Shown here: piece after piece, positions 10,640 through 25,590 of the stretch
Layout: each line of letters opens with the position of its first letter
Position numbering within the stretch: the first letter of the stretch is position 1
Source: Symbiodinium natans
Taxonomy: Eukaryota > Sar > Dinophyceae > Suessiales > Symbiodiniaceae
DNA length: 64,000 nucleotides
Assembly: GCA_905221605.1 (NCBI GenBank)
Contig: CAJNDS010002211.1
Span: forward strand, 410,989-474,988
Reading direction: 5' to 3'
Notes under the pieces: model-generated
Seen by the model: only the letters and a program-made list of their open reading frames with translations
What the model was told of the DNA's origin: nothing
Database searches by the model: none
Program-made: the position numbers and the translations under genes

Positions 10640-13600
10640 CCCAGCGGCTCGCATGCTACCAGTACCGAGGAGGTACAAGTGTGACACTTAAACAAAGGTC
10701 CGGAACACCTCCCCCTCCCCATTCCTTCTGACAAACGAAAAGAACTCACCAATACTCGGAGGGGTTTTCAGGGTTGGTGGGTGGAGCTTGTAGCAGCACG
10801 ACGTGTTGGGAGGCCCTAAACCCAAACGGGAAGTTCAGAGGCCCTGCATGTCCCTTCAAGGTGTTTGATTGCTGAGACAAAGGCCGCGACATAAGCACTC
10901 TCTTATCTCTGGTGGAAGAAAGGCAGAATAAATGACCTGACAGCTTAGAACTTACAAGAGGATTGGCTCAAGGCTTGAGAGAATTGGTGGAGTTTGTATT
11001 TTGGCGAGTGCGTGTACACCGCCAAACTCGTTGCTTCGAGGCACCAGCCAATCCACAGAGCACTGCGGACGCCCAGTCGCAGAAGCCCCTACAGGACTTT
11101 GGGCTTGGACTCGGTTCTCCCCAAATTTGACACGAAGCCCGCTGACTGTGGGAATAGCTAGCCCAACAGGCGGGTCAATAGTAGTCAGGCTCAGCTGCTT
11201 GCAAATCTAAGGGGGTTCCGGCCACCTGGCCTTGCTCAGGAAGGTTGCAACATCAACGCATGAAGACCTACTGCATCAATCCCTGCCAGCTTTCGCCATG
11301 ATGCAGGGTCACGGAGCGCTTGCTCGGCAAAGAATATCAGGGCTCCCACACAGCCTGCCTTCCATAGCAGACGTCCATCCAAAAACTCAAAACAAAAGGA
11401 GGTCAGGCATACATTGCCAAGTGATGCGCGAGGGATTCTCGTCCAATAGTTTGGCTCTGGGCATCATGTCGGGTTCTTAAGCGCAAATGCAGACTCACAA
11501 CCTACTATCTTTGGTTTCTGCTCCGCTGAGAAGAACCCATATACATCGACCCCTAGCCGGCAACCCCAAGGCTTACCCCAGCGTTTCGGTTGAGGAGGAG
11601 CAGGTGAAAGGCTTCATGATGCTTCAAGAATGCCAGCAAGACTTGGGAAGTTCTTTCGTTCAGTTCGTCAAGTGGATGGACTGAAAGCGCTCGGTCAGTG
11701 CAGCCAGAGAGCCCCCAAGGCAAAGTAGCTGTCGCTCAGCTTTGTGGATACCTGCCTGACGTTTGCGGAGTGTTTTGCAAGCGTGGGACCTGGGAGAAGT
11801 TCGGGTTAATGTTTGACGGATGCACCTTGAGGGCGACGGGCCCTGCTTGGTCTTTAGCTCTGCTTTGACTTCAAGCTCCGTACCAAGAATTCTTTATAGC
11901 AGAAGCATATCAAACCGCGAAGGTTCGCATTGTTCAGCCGCAATCCGGGCCTCAGTGTTGCTTGGACTTCATTCCAATCCTGCCAGCTCGAATGGCGATT
12001 GCAAGGCTGTACAGCACCTAAGGCCCAAGTGTTGGCTTTATGATTACAAGACAGGGCTTCCAGAATCGAGCCCTGAATAAAGCGTCTGATCCTAAACCCC
12101 AAACCCTAAACCCTAAAAGACTGCAGGAGACAGGAGCAGACGAGGCCCAGGAGTACAAAGGGAGTCCATCGGCGGGGCCGTCCGCCCGTGGGGCCCGTAG
12201 AGACGGAGAGCCGGAACGAGAAATTGGGGATTTTGTGGCTGTCAAGGGTTTAGAGGGGCGAGTGAGCTCAGAAGGCACCACCCCAGCCACTGCCCACCAA
12301 GCGCGGTTGAAACGTTCAGAGGGAACTACAGCTACAGCTCATGTTCACCCGCAACACAACCGTACCCCGGAGCTCTTGCCTCCAGTGCTTGCTCGAAGTC
12401 CATGTCTTTAAAGAACCGCAACGCGAAGCTGTCGATGGCCAACTCCAGCCCACAGCCTGAATCTTCGAGATTTGGCAGCAAGCTCCTCGCGCACGACTTC
12501 CGACTTACTCGCGCAAATCAATCAAAGCTCGGCTCCAAAGAGGCTGGAAAAGACTCCAGTTTTGCCGCGCCAGGTTTAGAGCCAAGATAGCCAAGTGCAA
12601 ATCTGAGTTGCAGATGTGTACCAAGGAGTAGCAGGCGACAGCAAAGCGGGCCGCCACGGCAGCGAACAATCCGATCAGCCTCAGATTCAAGCTGGTACAT
12701 GCAGCAAGCTTCCCGAGAGCGCTTTGTGTGCGTGTGTGTGTCTATACTACCTGGGGCTTGACTTGCTGAAGGAACCGGACCTGTTCCCAAGCTTTGACAA
12801 AAGACGTCGAATGCAGCAGCACTTCGTCAGCATCGCCGTCAGCACTGAGAACGTGGATGTAGACGTAGACGCATCGTACAGCCACTGTCACCTTCCAAGT
12901 GCCAATGCAAGGACTGCCGAGACCATGTCTTCGTACCGTGTGACCACGAACAACTCTTCAGTCCAGCGCGCTCTTGACAACTGACCCTTTCCCATGCCAA
13001 CAGCTACACTAATGTGCACCTTTCCCTTGTGTCACTGCTCATTGCTTCTAATGTGAAAGGAGGACAAAAATGTAGGACCTGCCTGAAAATATCTTGGCTA
13101 GATGTCGATTTCTCCTTGCTGCCAGAGGCACGAGAAGTCCCAAGGCGATCCCCCAGAATCGCCGACGAGAGATTTTCTGCCAGTCTGCCAGGAATCCAAC
13201 TCCCTGGTCCAGTTCCCGCAACAATCTCTAAACTGATCGAGATGGTTTGGGGGAACTCTACAGCTCCGCGACTTAGGCCGCTTTGGAGAATGGTGCTTTC
13301 GAATTGGAATTTGTTCGGACTCCAAGGACAGGCATTGCTCACAGCAATATAGCAGCTGGCCAGCATCACATTCCCGTGGCCTCACCTATCCCTGCCTTAC
13401 ATATCTTTCAGCCTGCATGAGCCTGGTGCAGGTCTGAAACAACTGGTATACCTGTGCGGAGATTGGCCCCCAGACCTGGCCCGACCTATGAAAACTCAGA
13501 TAATATGTACAACTCTGAACGGTGCTCACCCGGCGGTTCTGCGGCTGAAGGGGCTGCTGCGTAGTCATCCAAGCTGTTTTCCACAGGGCCAAGAAGTCTG

Positions 13601-16600
13601 GTAATGCCATGTCCTTTGCTTGGGCAGCTGTCCGAAAAACGGAGAGTTTTCGGCAGTTTGTGATCCTGGCATACTTCCCTGTGGGGACCAAGGTTCGTCG
13701 CATCGCGAATATGGAAACAACGCTGCCAAGCCCAAAGCAGCCTTGGAGTACCGCGAGAGTGTGACCAGAGTCAAAGTTGCAAAGAATGCCCTTACCCTGG
13801 CAGCTGCGAGACGCAACAAAAAGAGCCTCAAAATTTCAGCTTTTGGCTGGGCGATTCCGTGCTGAGAAGCCGAGCGTGGTCAGGTCGTAAACCTCTGACG
13901 CCGCAAAATGCGTCAACGCCCTTGGCTCCGGAAGGGAACGCGCCAGTTTACACTAGTAAGCTGAGGCGGAGGGCCAGCAACACATACAACATACCTGAGC
14001 TCACTTGCGCTTTAAACCCAAAACCCCGATTTTGCAGCTAAAATTGCCCCGAACGAACAAAATCAACTTGTTGACGATCCTCTTTCGGCATCACCATTTG
14101 CTGACGCAGCACACAGCGCCTGCTGTTGCCGCCAGCAGCGATGGCCAAATGATGTTCACAGTGATGGCAAACTGGAAGCGACCAGTACTCCGAGCTTGCT
14201 GAGCTTGCATGTGTTTAAGCCCTAAGCGATTGCTGGGGCGCCTTGTGGGGCTAAGAGTTCAGGGAAGCTGGGGCGAACGCGCTTTGAAGCCTCCCTGGTG
14301 CTTTTCTAAGCGCCCCCAAACAACGATACCAATAATCGGTGCGGCTGTCACGTTTCGAAACCGATGAACTCCTGTCTTGCTTGCAAGTGCATAGTGGCAC
14401 GGCCTTTATGGAAAGCCTAAGCCCTAGGATTTAAGTGCATGAAGCTACCACTTACCTTTGGCCGCATTAGGCACAGCAATCTGCTAGATCACAGCGGATG
14501 TTTGTCCACCTGTTGGCTTGAAGAACTTAAAGGTGATGTGTGAGGACAATGCAGTTAAGAAATGGAACATGGGCGAGGGGGGACATGAGTGCTCACGCTG
14601 ATTTTATTGATTCTGAGGCCGTGATTCTGGCAGGATTGGTCTGCGTGAGGCGCGCTGATGTGATTCTTCGTAACTCGTTTGTCATCTTAGCGCGCGTCGC
14701 GCGGGCGGCTCTCATCAGGATCACGGAAGGCGTGCAGTCGGGAGGCCGCCTCCTATGCCAAGACCAAAAATGAAAAACAAACATCCCCCACACGACCTGG
14801 TCAACTGCATGGCTAGTGTGCAAGCGCACCCCTTCCAAGCGGCACAAGAATGTGATTCAATGTGATTCAGGCTCTCTGCTTCCTCGAAGGTTGGGTTGCA
14901 CCTGCAACCCCTTTGACTGGGTCCGGGAGCGCGTTTGCAGCTGGGGGAGTGCCGCGCGGCTTCGGCATCCGTCTGAGCAGGCTTGACCTTTTTGCGTGCG
15001 CCAGCGCGGCGGTCGACCGGCAGTGTTGGTCGAGTTTTGAAGTGACTTCCGCAACACACCGAAGAGCAAGTTGCAGTTATGCCCACGCTCAACTCGTGTA
15101 ACTTTATGTTTCAACCTCAACTTCAACTGACACTCTGGGCGCCCAACTCGCACTTCCAACTCGCACTCTCAACTCTCTCCTCTCAGCACTTTTCGTGCAA
15201 AGGCTCTGCTGGCGACAAGCTAGAAAATATGGTGTTACTGAGGATCTAGATGGGGAGCACAACGAAGACACAACATCGATCGCAACAGCGAGTCTCCTAC
15301 ATAGTCGTATCTGCGAAGCCGACTTGAAAACATTCTTTGTGTTCTATGCTGTCGGTAAGGCAGCTGCAATATGCACACCGTGTCAAAGTGTCGCATATGG
15401 TCTGCTTGCATCTTATTGCCATCTGCAGCCGATCCGCAAGCCGAGGCAGGACGCCATTCCGGAAATCCAGAAGCCCCAAGATGCACATGCCTGTGACTGA
15501 GCTCTCTCCGAAGAACTTCAGCAGAACAGCATAAGGCAACTCTACAAAAAAATGAGACAATGGCGCCTAACCAGACAACTTGTGAGACAATCTTCAGCCC
15601 TCCTGGGCCCCTCCGCAGTTCTCGGAAGTTGCCGATAGGGCATGAAGATCTGTTTCCTATCTCCATAAGCATCCATCCCCACATGGCGTCCTCCAAAAGA
15701 TTCTGTCCAGATCCGTATACCGAAAACCCACAAAAATCCACCAAAATCCGCAAATATCCCCCTTTGTGCATGGCAAAGCCAAGGCACAGAACCAAGCTTC
15801 GCCGGAGAGAGCCGAGCACTGGCGGCCACGGCCATGTGCCTTTTCCGAAAGCCTCAGCTCCAGAGTCGCCCCCCTTTGACAGGGCTTTAGGTTTCGCTTT
15901 GCGTTATCCGGCAATGCAGTTCAACAAACCTTGGGAAAAGAGCGCTGAAGCATACCCTCAAACAGGCATGGTAGCTTCATGCCCGGATTCGTGCCCCTTC
16001 TTGGCTGGGCTAGGGGGGCTGGGTAACAACGTGGTTTCACGCGGCGTATTAGAGTTTAGGGCTTAGGGTTTTCCACACTTTCTCAGAGGAGGCGTGACGC
16101 ATGACTGGGGCATATGATGCATGGTCTTGGTGAGGACGTTGCTTTCCCAAACTTGTTGGCATCGGCTTCGATGAACTTGCATGCTCAGGACTTCAAGCTA
16201 CGAAACCGCAACCTCCTCAATGTTGTGCACAACTGCATGTCTTCGCCGGCTTCAAGCAACTCTGTGAACGATGGCAGCGAAAATGGCGGCACGCTGCGTG
16301 ACTCCTGTGCAGAATTTGTGATTAGGTTTAGAGTTATGGGGTCGTCATGGCCTGTCAGTTTACGGAATGGGGAACTGCTCTTGCTGAAGAATTTCGCGTT
16401 CAGGTTTTATTGGGGCGGTGATGACCCTGAAACTCTCGTGTCATTGCTGCAGCTTGTCGAATGGCGAGGGTTCGTCGGATTCGTGGTCGTGGTTGCGTCA
16501 ACCACGCGAAAAGGGGGCTTTCAGGGGCATCCATGGCACTGCGGCAACACCATGAAAACCTTCAAACTCCGAAACTCCGAAACTCCGAACACTCGCAGCT

Positions 16601-19600
16601 CGATGCAAGTCCTCCGGAGGCTTTGGCTTCTTGGCCTTGGGCGAGGCGACCACAGAGGCATCGTACCTTGATAAGTCGCATGGCACATGGCCCCAGATGC
16701 ACAGCAGCAAAACAACGCATCTTCCAATACTGAGACCTGGATTTTGCTGAGAGCTCCCTGAGAGCTTGCGACACCATAATTACAGTACCACAGTAGACCT
16801 TCAACTTCAACTTGAGTTTCATAACCTGGTATAACCTGGTGCCGCACTTACGAAAAAGCGTGCAGAGTGCTGTGCACTTCTTCTATTTAGGCTCCGGCGC
16901 GCTATCATTAGCGGAGAAAGTGTGTGCGTGTGTGCCTTTTGAGTCCATCGCGGAGCACTTTTCTCCATCGTGGAGCACTTTTCCGGGGGTGAGCTGGGTC
17001 AATCTGACACGCTCGACTGACTCCACAAGAACCCCGTGGGGGGGGGAACAACATCCGGGCCCCATATCCGGGCCCGAGCGAATCACGAGCATCAGTGGTC
17101 GCATTCCGGGGCCCGCATCCGCATCACGGGCATCAGCAACCCTAAACCCTAAACTCTAAACCTAACACCCTACACCCTAAACCCTAAACCGCAAGGGGTT
17201 CCGTAACGCCGAACTCACTGTTCCCACCCCTCTCCCCCCCCGGCCATGTTGGGGGGTCCGCTTCAATCCGGACAGATGTCTTCGCCACTGAGGTGCACAA
17301 AGTCAAGCCAGCCAAGTGCGCAGTGGGAACCATGCTGAATACTTGCTGTGAGCGCAGGAGTTTGAATTGTGGTGGGAGATTGAGTTGTGTGGCTCGCCCA
17401 TCATCTGCAGTCGGATCAGTGCATGCCATCGGCATCAGCTGAACGACGGAACCCACCATGCCAAAACCCACGGAGGCAACCAAACCGAAGGAATCCCTAC
17501 AAATGCAAAACTCACAGCAATAGGTGAGAATGACACCAAACATCACCAAATGGGGTGCCAAGCCGTGTCTCTGAAGGGAAGCCCGAAGAAAAATCACCTT
17601 GAAAGCCGACTCTTCATCTGCCCAAGTGCTGGTTCTGCAGGGCGTCTAAGGACTGGCAATCCTTGCGCTGGGGATGCGACATGATGCCCTGCAACATGTC
17701 CATGCACACTATAGACGTTTTGGATGTGGGGCAGCATGGTTTGCTATAGGGCTTGCTTGGAGGTTCATGGATGGGTCCCTATCAATCCCCCCGAGACATC
17801 TGCATGACTACATGTCGCTACCTAGACCCGACTGTAAACCCCAAACCCGAAGCTGACGGCTTTGGTTGGAACGACAGGTCGGATTGCCGCGCGTGTTCTT
17901 TGTTTTGGCCGGTTTGTTCGGTCGGCGCTGGATTTCGGTTTGTTGTAGTAACTGTAGTAGGGGTGTTAGGGATTTAGGTTGTGAGGTCTTGTTGCCATCA
18001 CGGATTGCAACAGACTTGCGACTGGACTGGGACGCTGAGGCGCTGAGGCCAGATCAAAGGCTTGCATCCCAACTCTTGATCCCGCAACCACCACAACTTC
18101 GAAAAATATCTACGTGAACGGTGGAACTCATATCTCTAGTCCTTCCAGAACAGGAACCCCTATCCCGGATGAAGCACCAGGGTCCTTCAGAAGGTTCTTT
18201 TTGTCGCGATCCTGGCTTCCAGCCTTGCTGGTCAGCGTCGGAACCCGCCTCCGGGGGACACTTCAGGATTCTTTGCAGAACCTTTCTGTGTAGGATCTCA
18301 AGCACTCATGTACAACCCTAATTGGTGCCAGGGACCCCGAAACAAACCCCTACCTTTGCCAAAGCAAATATACAACTCAGATGAAGGCTTCGAGCCCCTC
18401 AGACTTGAGCCGGCGGTTCTGAGGCAGGGTGCACGAGCTCCTCGTTTTTGAGGTTCAAGCCTCCTAGAAGTATCTATTTCTCAGAGCTGGCGCCTCGGGC
18501 GCGAGAGCATCGGAAATCACTTATGTCTCATGCTCGATAAGTTTGGGTGCGGGGGGGGAGGGCACGATGAGCATCACAGTGGCCTCAGCGGAAGATCAGC
18601 TTCGGGCGTGCTAAAAGGCAGGTTTCCGCCCAGGAACCGTTGCTTCCGGCAAAAGGCTTCGGCTTGCTTGAGCCTTGGAGACATGTTCGGAAACTAGCTT
18701 CGGGCCGGGCCGTCGGAAGTTTGTCTGCCTACATAGGACGTTGTAGGGACGAAAAAGCTGCCGAGGCCGGCTTGGGGCCCGAGCGGAGTGCGGCAAAGCG
18801 CTGGAAGGCAGGTTGGATCTGAGCTTTGCGATGCTTCTTAAGCTCAAACCACATGTCCCTAAGCCCAACATGATGTAAGAGTGCTTTGATGCATTGTGCC
18901 ACTTCGTCGTTCCTTCTCCCTTCTTGGTGCTTCAATCAGCGCCCTTGGGCACTGGACTCAATGTCAAGGAACAATGAGACAGCAAATGCAAACGCCCTTG
19001 ACAATTTCAGAGTGGGGCTGCCGATTAAAATGAACTTCCATGATTGTTTGCGGACTCGCAGAGTTCCCGCTACCAGCTCGCGCGGGAGAGAAAAAAATCG
19101 TCAGTGATTCCGCCACCCACAGCGGTCTGGGAAAGTCCGGTCGTATGCGCAAGGCCCGCAAGAGTAAGAGATTAATGAGCTCAAACCCTGCTGGCTGTTT
19201 TCACTCAATAGTTCGAGCAAGGAGGAGAAAAAAAAACCCTTTCACTCTTCTAGACCATTAATAATCCAAAAACCAGTCCCGAAACTCAATTATAAACCCC
19301 CCACCCTCATTAAAAAAGACCCATATTGCCAGAAAAATGGCTCAAGAAACCCGTCCAAACTGATTTATGCTTCAGAAGAGAGATTCGGGTTTAGGGCTTC
19401 AGGCTGCACAGGTTCAAAAGGTGGTCCAGAAGCTCAGAAGGCCCAGCCAGAAGAGGAAGAAGCCCTTCAGAAGAGGCCACAGAAGAGGCCCAGAAGAGGC
19501 CCAGAAGACCCCCCGGAACAGGCCCAGGAAAGCCCTCCCCAACAAGAGCACAGCCCCTGAATTGAAAACCGAAGCCCGCTGCAATTAGAAGTTTCCCCCC

Positions 19601-21024
19601 CCCTTTTGCCGGAGAGATTGAATCAATCAAGGGGGGGGGGGGTTATTAAAGGCCTGGCCCGAGCTTGCTGTGCACAATTGTGAGCTACGAGGCAAGTTCG
19701 CCCATCGCGTCTACGCCCAAACACCGACCTGCCTGGATTGCTTTTTGTTCGCAGAGTCCGATCGCAAGGAAGGCTCCTGAGCATGAATTTGCTTTACTCC
19801 AGCGGCAGCGTGTGCTGTGAGTCGAGCATACGCACAACCTGCGTTCCAGCAGGTCTACAATCTTTCCACATCAGCAGCGCCCAAACCCAGCTAAGGTGCG
19901 AGTGATAAGGATGGTCTCGGGTCTCTGCCTGAAGAAACCGGCGATGATGGTTCACGATGTCTGGGACTGCCTGCGATTGCTCAAGCAGTTGCGGGGCGTT
20001 TTTGCGAAAGTCTTGAGATGCAATGGCGTCACTGGGCGTCACTGCATAGGACTTCCGAATCCAGCGCCTGCACTTCTGCCCTTTGAAGGCTCGCGACCAT
20101 GTGCAGCCCGGCGGGGCGGGCGGTGCGGCCTCGGATTCGGCCCCTAGGAAACCCCCCTCGTATGCCCTCTCGCCCTGTAAGACTCGAACTGCCCTCAGCT
20201 GCAGCACAGAACCCGGGCCATTCTCCTTAGTCCTGGCCTGGTCAACAGCTTGTGCCGCATGTGCTCTTCCAACTGCTCCATCATGCCATACCTCCGCTCA
20301 CTACGGCAAGATCAACATACACTCTGAGACCCATGATTGGGAATGACCAAGTGACATATTTCCCCAAACCGTGTGTCAACACTAAGGAGCTCCAACGTGC
20401 AGGGTAAGACCGGGTAGTGGTTTCATGAGTGTGCACCCGCGCCGCGGCCCCGACCAGGATTTGTTCTCGAGGCTTGCTCGCATTTGGGTCGCAAGTCATG
20501 CTCTCGCTTAGTTGGGGGCGTGATGGCGGAGTTCTTGAGGCCGCACTTTTCAAGTTTTAAACTTTGTCTCCGCAAGGTTTTCGTGTTGCGGCAAGCTATC
20601 AGGGATTCACAATTCAGAGGTTTCGCCAGAGGTATCCCTGGGGCCACAAGCTAATGGTCACCGCTGTTGGACTTCTGGGCTCACGAAATGCGAGAAACTG
20701 TCGTCGCTGTTGGACACCTGGGCCCAGGCGAAACGCCTGGTCCCGTGGCTCCAGCGTCGTACACGGAGGACGTCCGGAACTCCAGTGGCTCCAAAGGCGA
20801 CATTTGCGGTGCACACATATGCGGACGACTTTGAATGCTCTTGGGGTGCTCTTGGAGTTCTCTTCGGGATGCTCTTGGAGTGCACTTCTTTTGGAAAGAA
20901 AACCTTGGAATGGTCTTGGAGAGGTCTTGAGGACTGCTCTTGGAGTGGCGTACGTTGTGTGGACATCCTGCGGAGAGGTCTTACATTCTCTGGGTCCCAT
21001 GTAGGCACTGGCGATACAGCACAC
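10640..21024. other. No supported gene over about 10 kb
   Basis: Mixed sequence with telomere-like tracts (12.1, 16.05 and 17.15 kb) and a purine-rich patch (19.38-19.56 kb). Open frames of up to about 190 codons occur, but they carry no motif or consistent splice framing. Short exons as small as those of the identified genes could still be hidden here. Confidence 0.4.
17138..17190. repeat. Telomere-like CCCTAAA tract
   Basis: Six or seven CCCTAAA variants in gene-free sequence. Shorter relatives are at 12091-12117 and 16050-16072. Confidence 0.93.
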
Positions 21025-21220
21025 CTGAAAGAGCCTTCCGACGTCGTTCTGAGAAACTCTGCGGTCTACCCTCGATCCGGTCACGCAACTTCAGATATAA
21101 GAAACCCGCAACAAAACAAATGCAACAGCAGCAGACGGTAAACATGGTAAACACCAGCATGAATGTGAACATGAGAATTGCGAAGGCCAACACATGGGAG
21201 GAACTTGGATCCCGAGGCAA
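21025..21220 (-). CDS. Exon candidate encoding one transmembrane helix
   Basis: After CCAG at 21221 an open frame reads a hydrophobic run (VLAFAILMFTFMLVFTMFTV, then a Cys-rich CCCC) followed at once by a basic, charged stretch (LKLRDRIEG, SERRRKALS). It ends at TTTCAG|GTGTGC with a GT donor. Hydrophobic helix plus basic flank is typical of a single-pass membrane segment. No start codon or neighbouring exon was found, and the family is unknown. Confidence 0.35.
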
Positions 21221-24200
21221 CTGGCCATACTAGCAGAGCAGCTGACTCCCCAAAGGTCGGTCCCGTTCGGCCATGAACTGGCCGAAGGCGCGAGAGGCGG
21301 ACCCGAAGTCGTTCCGATCCTTCAGACGGGGGCTGTAATGGCAGCTTCTTGTGGCCAACCTTTCTTTGCCCCCAAAGCCCTTGAAAAGCCCTCTCAGAAA
21401 AAAGGTTTAACAGCTTAACACTCAGCACAAAACAAATCTCGCCGAATCCTGCTTCGTATGACGTCTGCCACATCTGCTTAGCTTCTTGAGATTGCTGGAA
21501 CGGAAGAGAAACTAAGCCATAATGTTGATGGGTCTGAGGGCCCCAATCCAAGAAGGGCTTGAGAGCGCCGCTCAGTTTCCACGAGACCCTCTTTCTGCTC
21601 CTTCTGCAGGCTCCCGGGGCAAAGGGCGTTTCAGTCGCGGAAAACAATCACATGCAGCAAAAGTAGAGCTGCTCCTGCACTCAGATACGATCCTCAGGCG
21701 TGTAACTCTTTCCATCCATGGGAAATACAGCCGCGCGCGCTTTCCGCCTCAATGTTCCCTTTGCAACGTTTGCAGCCATGTCTCAGACCTTACACTTGGT
21801 CTGCTCCCCCTGCTGCTCTTGCTGTCGTGGCTGTGACGGCTTTGGCGTCGGTGACCGTAACCGCCTGCGTCAAACAGTGCTTGGATTCCAAGTGAAGAAG
21901 GCACAAGAAGAGTCAGCCTTTACGAGCAAGACAGCGCAGCAAGCGACATGTGCAGTGTACCGAAAATCGCGCAAGCTTGAACGCAGTTAAATCATTTAAC
22001 CCTGCAGGCAGTAGAGTCTGGCAGGAAGAGAGGAGGCGGTCAACACTCTATGCACACGCGTGCGATGCACACGTTCCAGTGCAGCTGTAGAGAAAGTCGG
22101 TCGCTCAAAGTACCCGAAGCTCAATCGACATTGCCCTGTTGACTCCCTACGTCTTCGATTGCCGGCTCGGCTCGGTTTAGCCGGGACTCTTGCAGACTTT
22201 GGCCAGTGTACGAGTGCTTAAGGACCGACGCTGAAGATGTTCAGGCTCCTCATAATGAGAGATCACCTCACCCGTGCCTACATTGGCGGATCGGTTGGCT
22301 CAAAGAACCTTCAGCAACCCCAGGTGCGACTGAGCAATCGCAGATCTCGATGACTGAGCCTCGTTCAACCCTGTGGGCACCCGCACAATGGAAACTCTGA
22401 TAGTCACATGGGCTGAACAGTGTTGCCCAAAGCATCAACACAGCGGCTAAAGGTGTGATTCTTCTCAACATCATCCCAGGCTTTTCTTCCCCTGCCTGAA
22501 GGCAGGCCAAGGACGTTCGCACTGGGGTGTCCGGGCCCCTCGTCTTCTCTCTCCTGGATCCAATTGACAGGATGGACGGTTTAGAGGGCTTGGGGAGTTT
22601 AGGGAGGTGAGGGAGTCGGGAGAAGTTGGGAAGCTCTCTGGCTGTACAGTGAGACAGGGCCTGCCAAAAGGATGCAGACGAAAGGCAACCCACTCACATC
22701 TCATTCTACCGGTGACTCCGGACAGCAAACAGTTCCGGACCCAACACAAGTTTGACAGAAGTTCGAAACCCAAACCAAGAACGACGTTCGCGCATGTTCT
22801 TCTGTGAAGTCTCCAGAAAGCGCCAGAGAGACCGCGCACCACTTCCCCCCAAGCCCAGAGCTTGGCGGCTTGGCGGAACACACACTGCACCCTCCGTGTC
22901 CTTTCGTAAGCCCCAAATTTTCGGATGCCACACATGTCGCTCATTCCGGAGCCGAATGGCGAATGACCACACAAAGGATATGATTCCACTGTCTGGCTTT
23001 GCAGCCACAGTGCGAGTGCGGCAAGCTCTTCTGGAGGAGGTGGCTGGCCTTCAGGGCCAAGAAACCAAAGGCTTCACTGTTTCAACCCTCTGGGCTTGCA
23101 CACCGTACTGCAGTGAGCATTCCTGAAACGGCAAAGAAGTATAAAGAAGTTGCTTTCCAGGCGCTCTTGGCCTAAACCTCGAAGGCAGTGCCGGCTCTGC
23201 TTAAGAAAGCCCGGCACTCCACCAGGAGAGCATGCTAAGAACATCCAGCTAAGCCCTCAACAGTAGAGGTGGCACTGGCCCCGTCGTGTTAAGAAAGTCC
23301 GTGGACACTAGGTTCAACGGAAATTACAAAAGTCACCGGTCTCTCCAGAAACCCAGCGCTCACACTGTCAAACCTTCAAGCGAGCGATTGAAATCGGCAA
23401 ACGTGCAGACAATGTGGAAACCCGCGAGATAACTCGCTCAGATAGCGCCACAACACTCAGCATGCCACAGTCAAAGGAAGGAGGTGTGTGGAGGTCGTGG
23501 AGGTGCGTACGCTGCCTGGCAGTGTTGCCGAAGGTGGCCGCAGCACCTGCTGGCGCTGGCCGCCCGCCCTGCGGGGTTGGCTGTTTGTCTCGTAAACCAC
23601 TTAATGCAACAGAACATGACATAGCGACATAACGCAGAACGTACAACATAACACAACATACAATATCATACCATTTCATAGCATAAGCGACGTGACGCAA
23701 CATGACACAAACGCTGTGTGTAATCCATAAAGGCTTGTGGCAGATATGATCCCTGCACCCCGCCCCCATTTCATGGTTGGGGCGTTCTTCTGGGGCCCCC
23801 TAAAAGCACTATTTGCAGCTCTCTCAAGCATTTGAAGGCTGTTGACAATGGCGCAGCATTTGGGCGGCGAAGTGCCACAATATTCTTCGTTCCACAGCTT
23901 GCTTAAGGCAGAATTCTTCGGAGAGTCCGGTCAACAGCAATTGGCGAAGAAGCCGCTGCCTCACTACCAACTCCAAGCTCTGACAGCATCCAAAGACAGC
24001 CGAAACACCCGACTCTGCTCAGGCTGCCCTCTCATCCCCAAAAAACCATGATCAGCCCCAGCGGCAAGCTGCCAGAGACGCCTGACCTGATTGCGAGTAG
24101 GTTCACAGTTAAAGCTTGCAATGCGTGGTTTCTCGCGTTACAGTACCGACCATGTGGGCTCCGCTCTTCCTGACTCTCAGGCTCGTTTGTGCCAGGCTTA

Positions 24201-24285
24201 ACCGAAAGAACGCTCATGTCAGGGCCAGATTCACCTTAGGCGAAGTGAAACAACCGCGTCATGAGCATCTGTCACGTGGTGATTC

Positions 24286-24845
<560 letters not shown>

Positions 24846-25569
24846 CCTGTACTTCTCAATGGCAAGGTGCGACAACTGGCTGGCCATGCTGCCGTCGTGA
24901 TCGACACTCGGCTGACGAGAGCGGTTCGAGACCTCGGCAATCAACCATGTGAATACATGCGGACAGATGCAACACAATGCTGAACTTCTGGGACAACATT
25001 AAGCCCGAAAAGCATGTCACATTGCTCTGCCTCGCCCAAGACCTTTTTGCAAGTACGCTGCGAGAATCTCTGGCAAAAACATAAGTTTCAGATGGTCAGG
25101 GACTGCCAATCAATCACTGGAAGGGAAACACGGAAACGCATGCCGAGATTCCATGTGCGCAACCTCCTGCATAGCCCCACCCTGATAGGAGATCGCCATT
25201 TCCTGAGTTGGATGGGTGGAGATGTATGGGTGACGCTGCGGATGTATTTTGAAATTCGATGTAGACAGCCAGTTTGCTTCCTGCACGCTCCAATGCATAT
25301 GCTTGAAGTGAACGTCCTAGAAGCACTCGATGCGTACCCGTACAGTGTGCAGAGGGTACAGCCAAGGTCTCAATTCGCTGTGTGGCGTCTTCAAGCCTGG
25401 ACCGAAAAGAGGGAAAAGTTGGCAGCTTCGCCACGAGGCACTCCTTTCTTAGATCCAGTTTTGATCAACCATCAAGTATCCGAATTACGGCAATGCGGTT
25501 GTCTGGTAAGTGTTATCACAAGGTTCAGAAAGCCCTAAACCCTCAAATCCAGGAAGTTTGCTTTTTTTT

Positions 25570-25590
25570 GGGGGGGGGGGGGGGGGGGGG
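25570..25590. repeat. G homopolymer run
   Basis: About 21 consecutive G bases follow a T run, and TGGTGGGGGG follows. No gene here. Confidence 0.9.

Noticed and set aside
15235-15819. Minus-strand open frame of 194 codons (and others at 7534-8082, 21081-21647, 25014-25538)
   Set aside because: Protein-like composition, but no recognisable domain and no consistent AG|G to GC/GT/GA framing; several strands and frames look equally good.
20710-21141. YADD-like residues suggesting a reverse transcriptase
   Set aside because: The surrounding frame is a degenerate CTCTTGGAG-type repeat with no other reverse transcriptase motifs.
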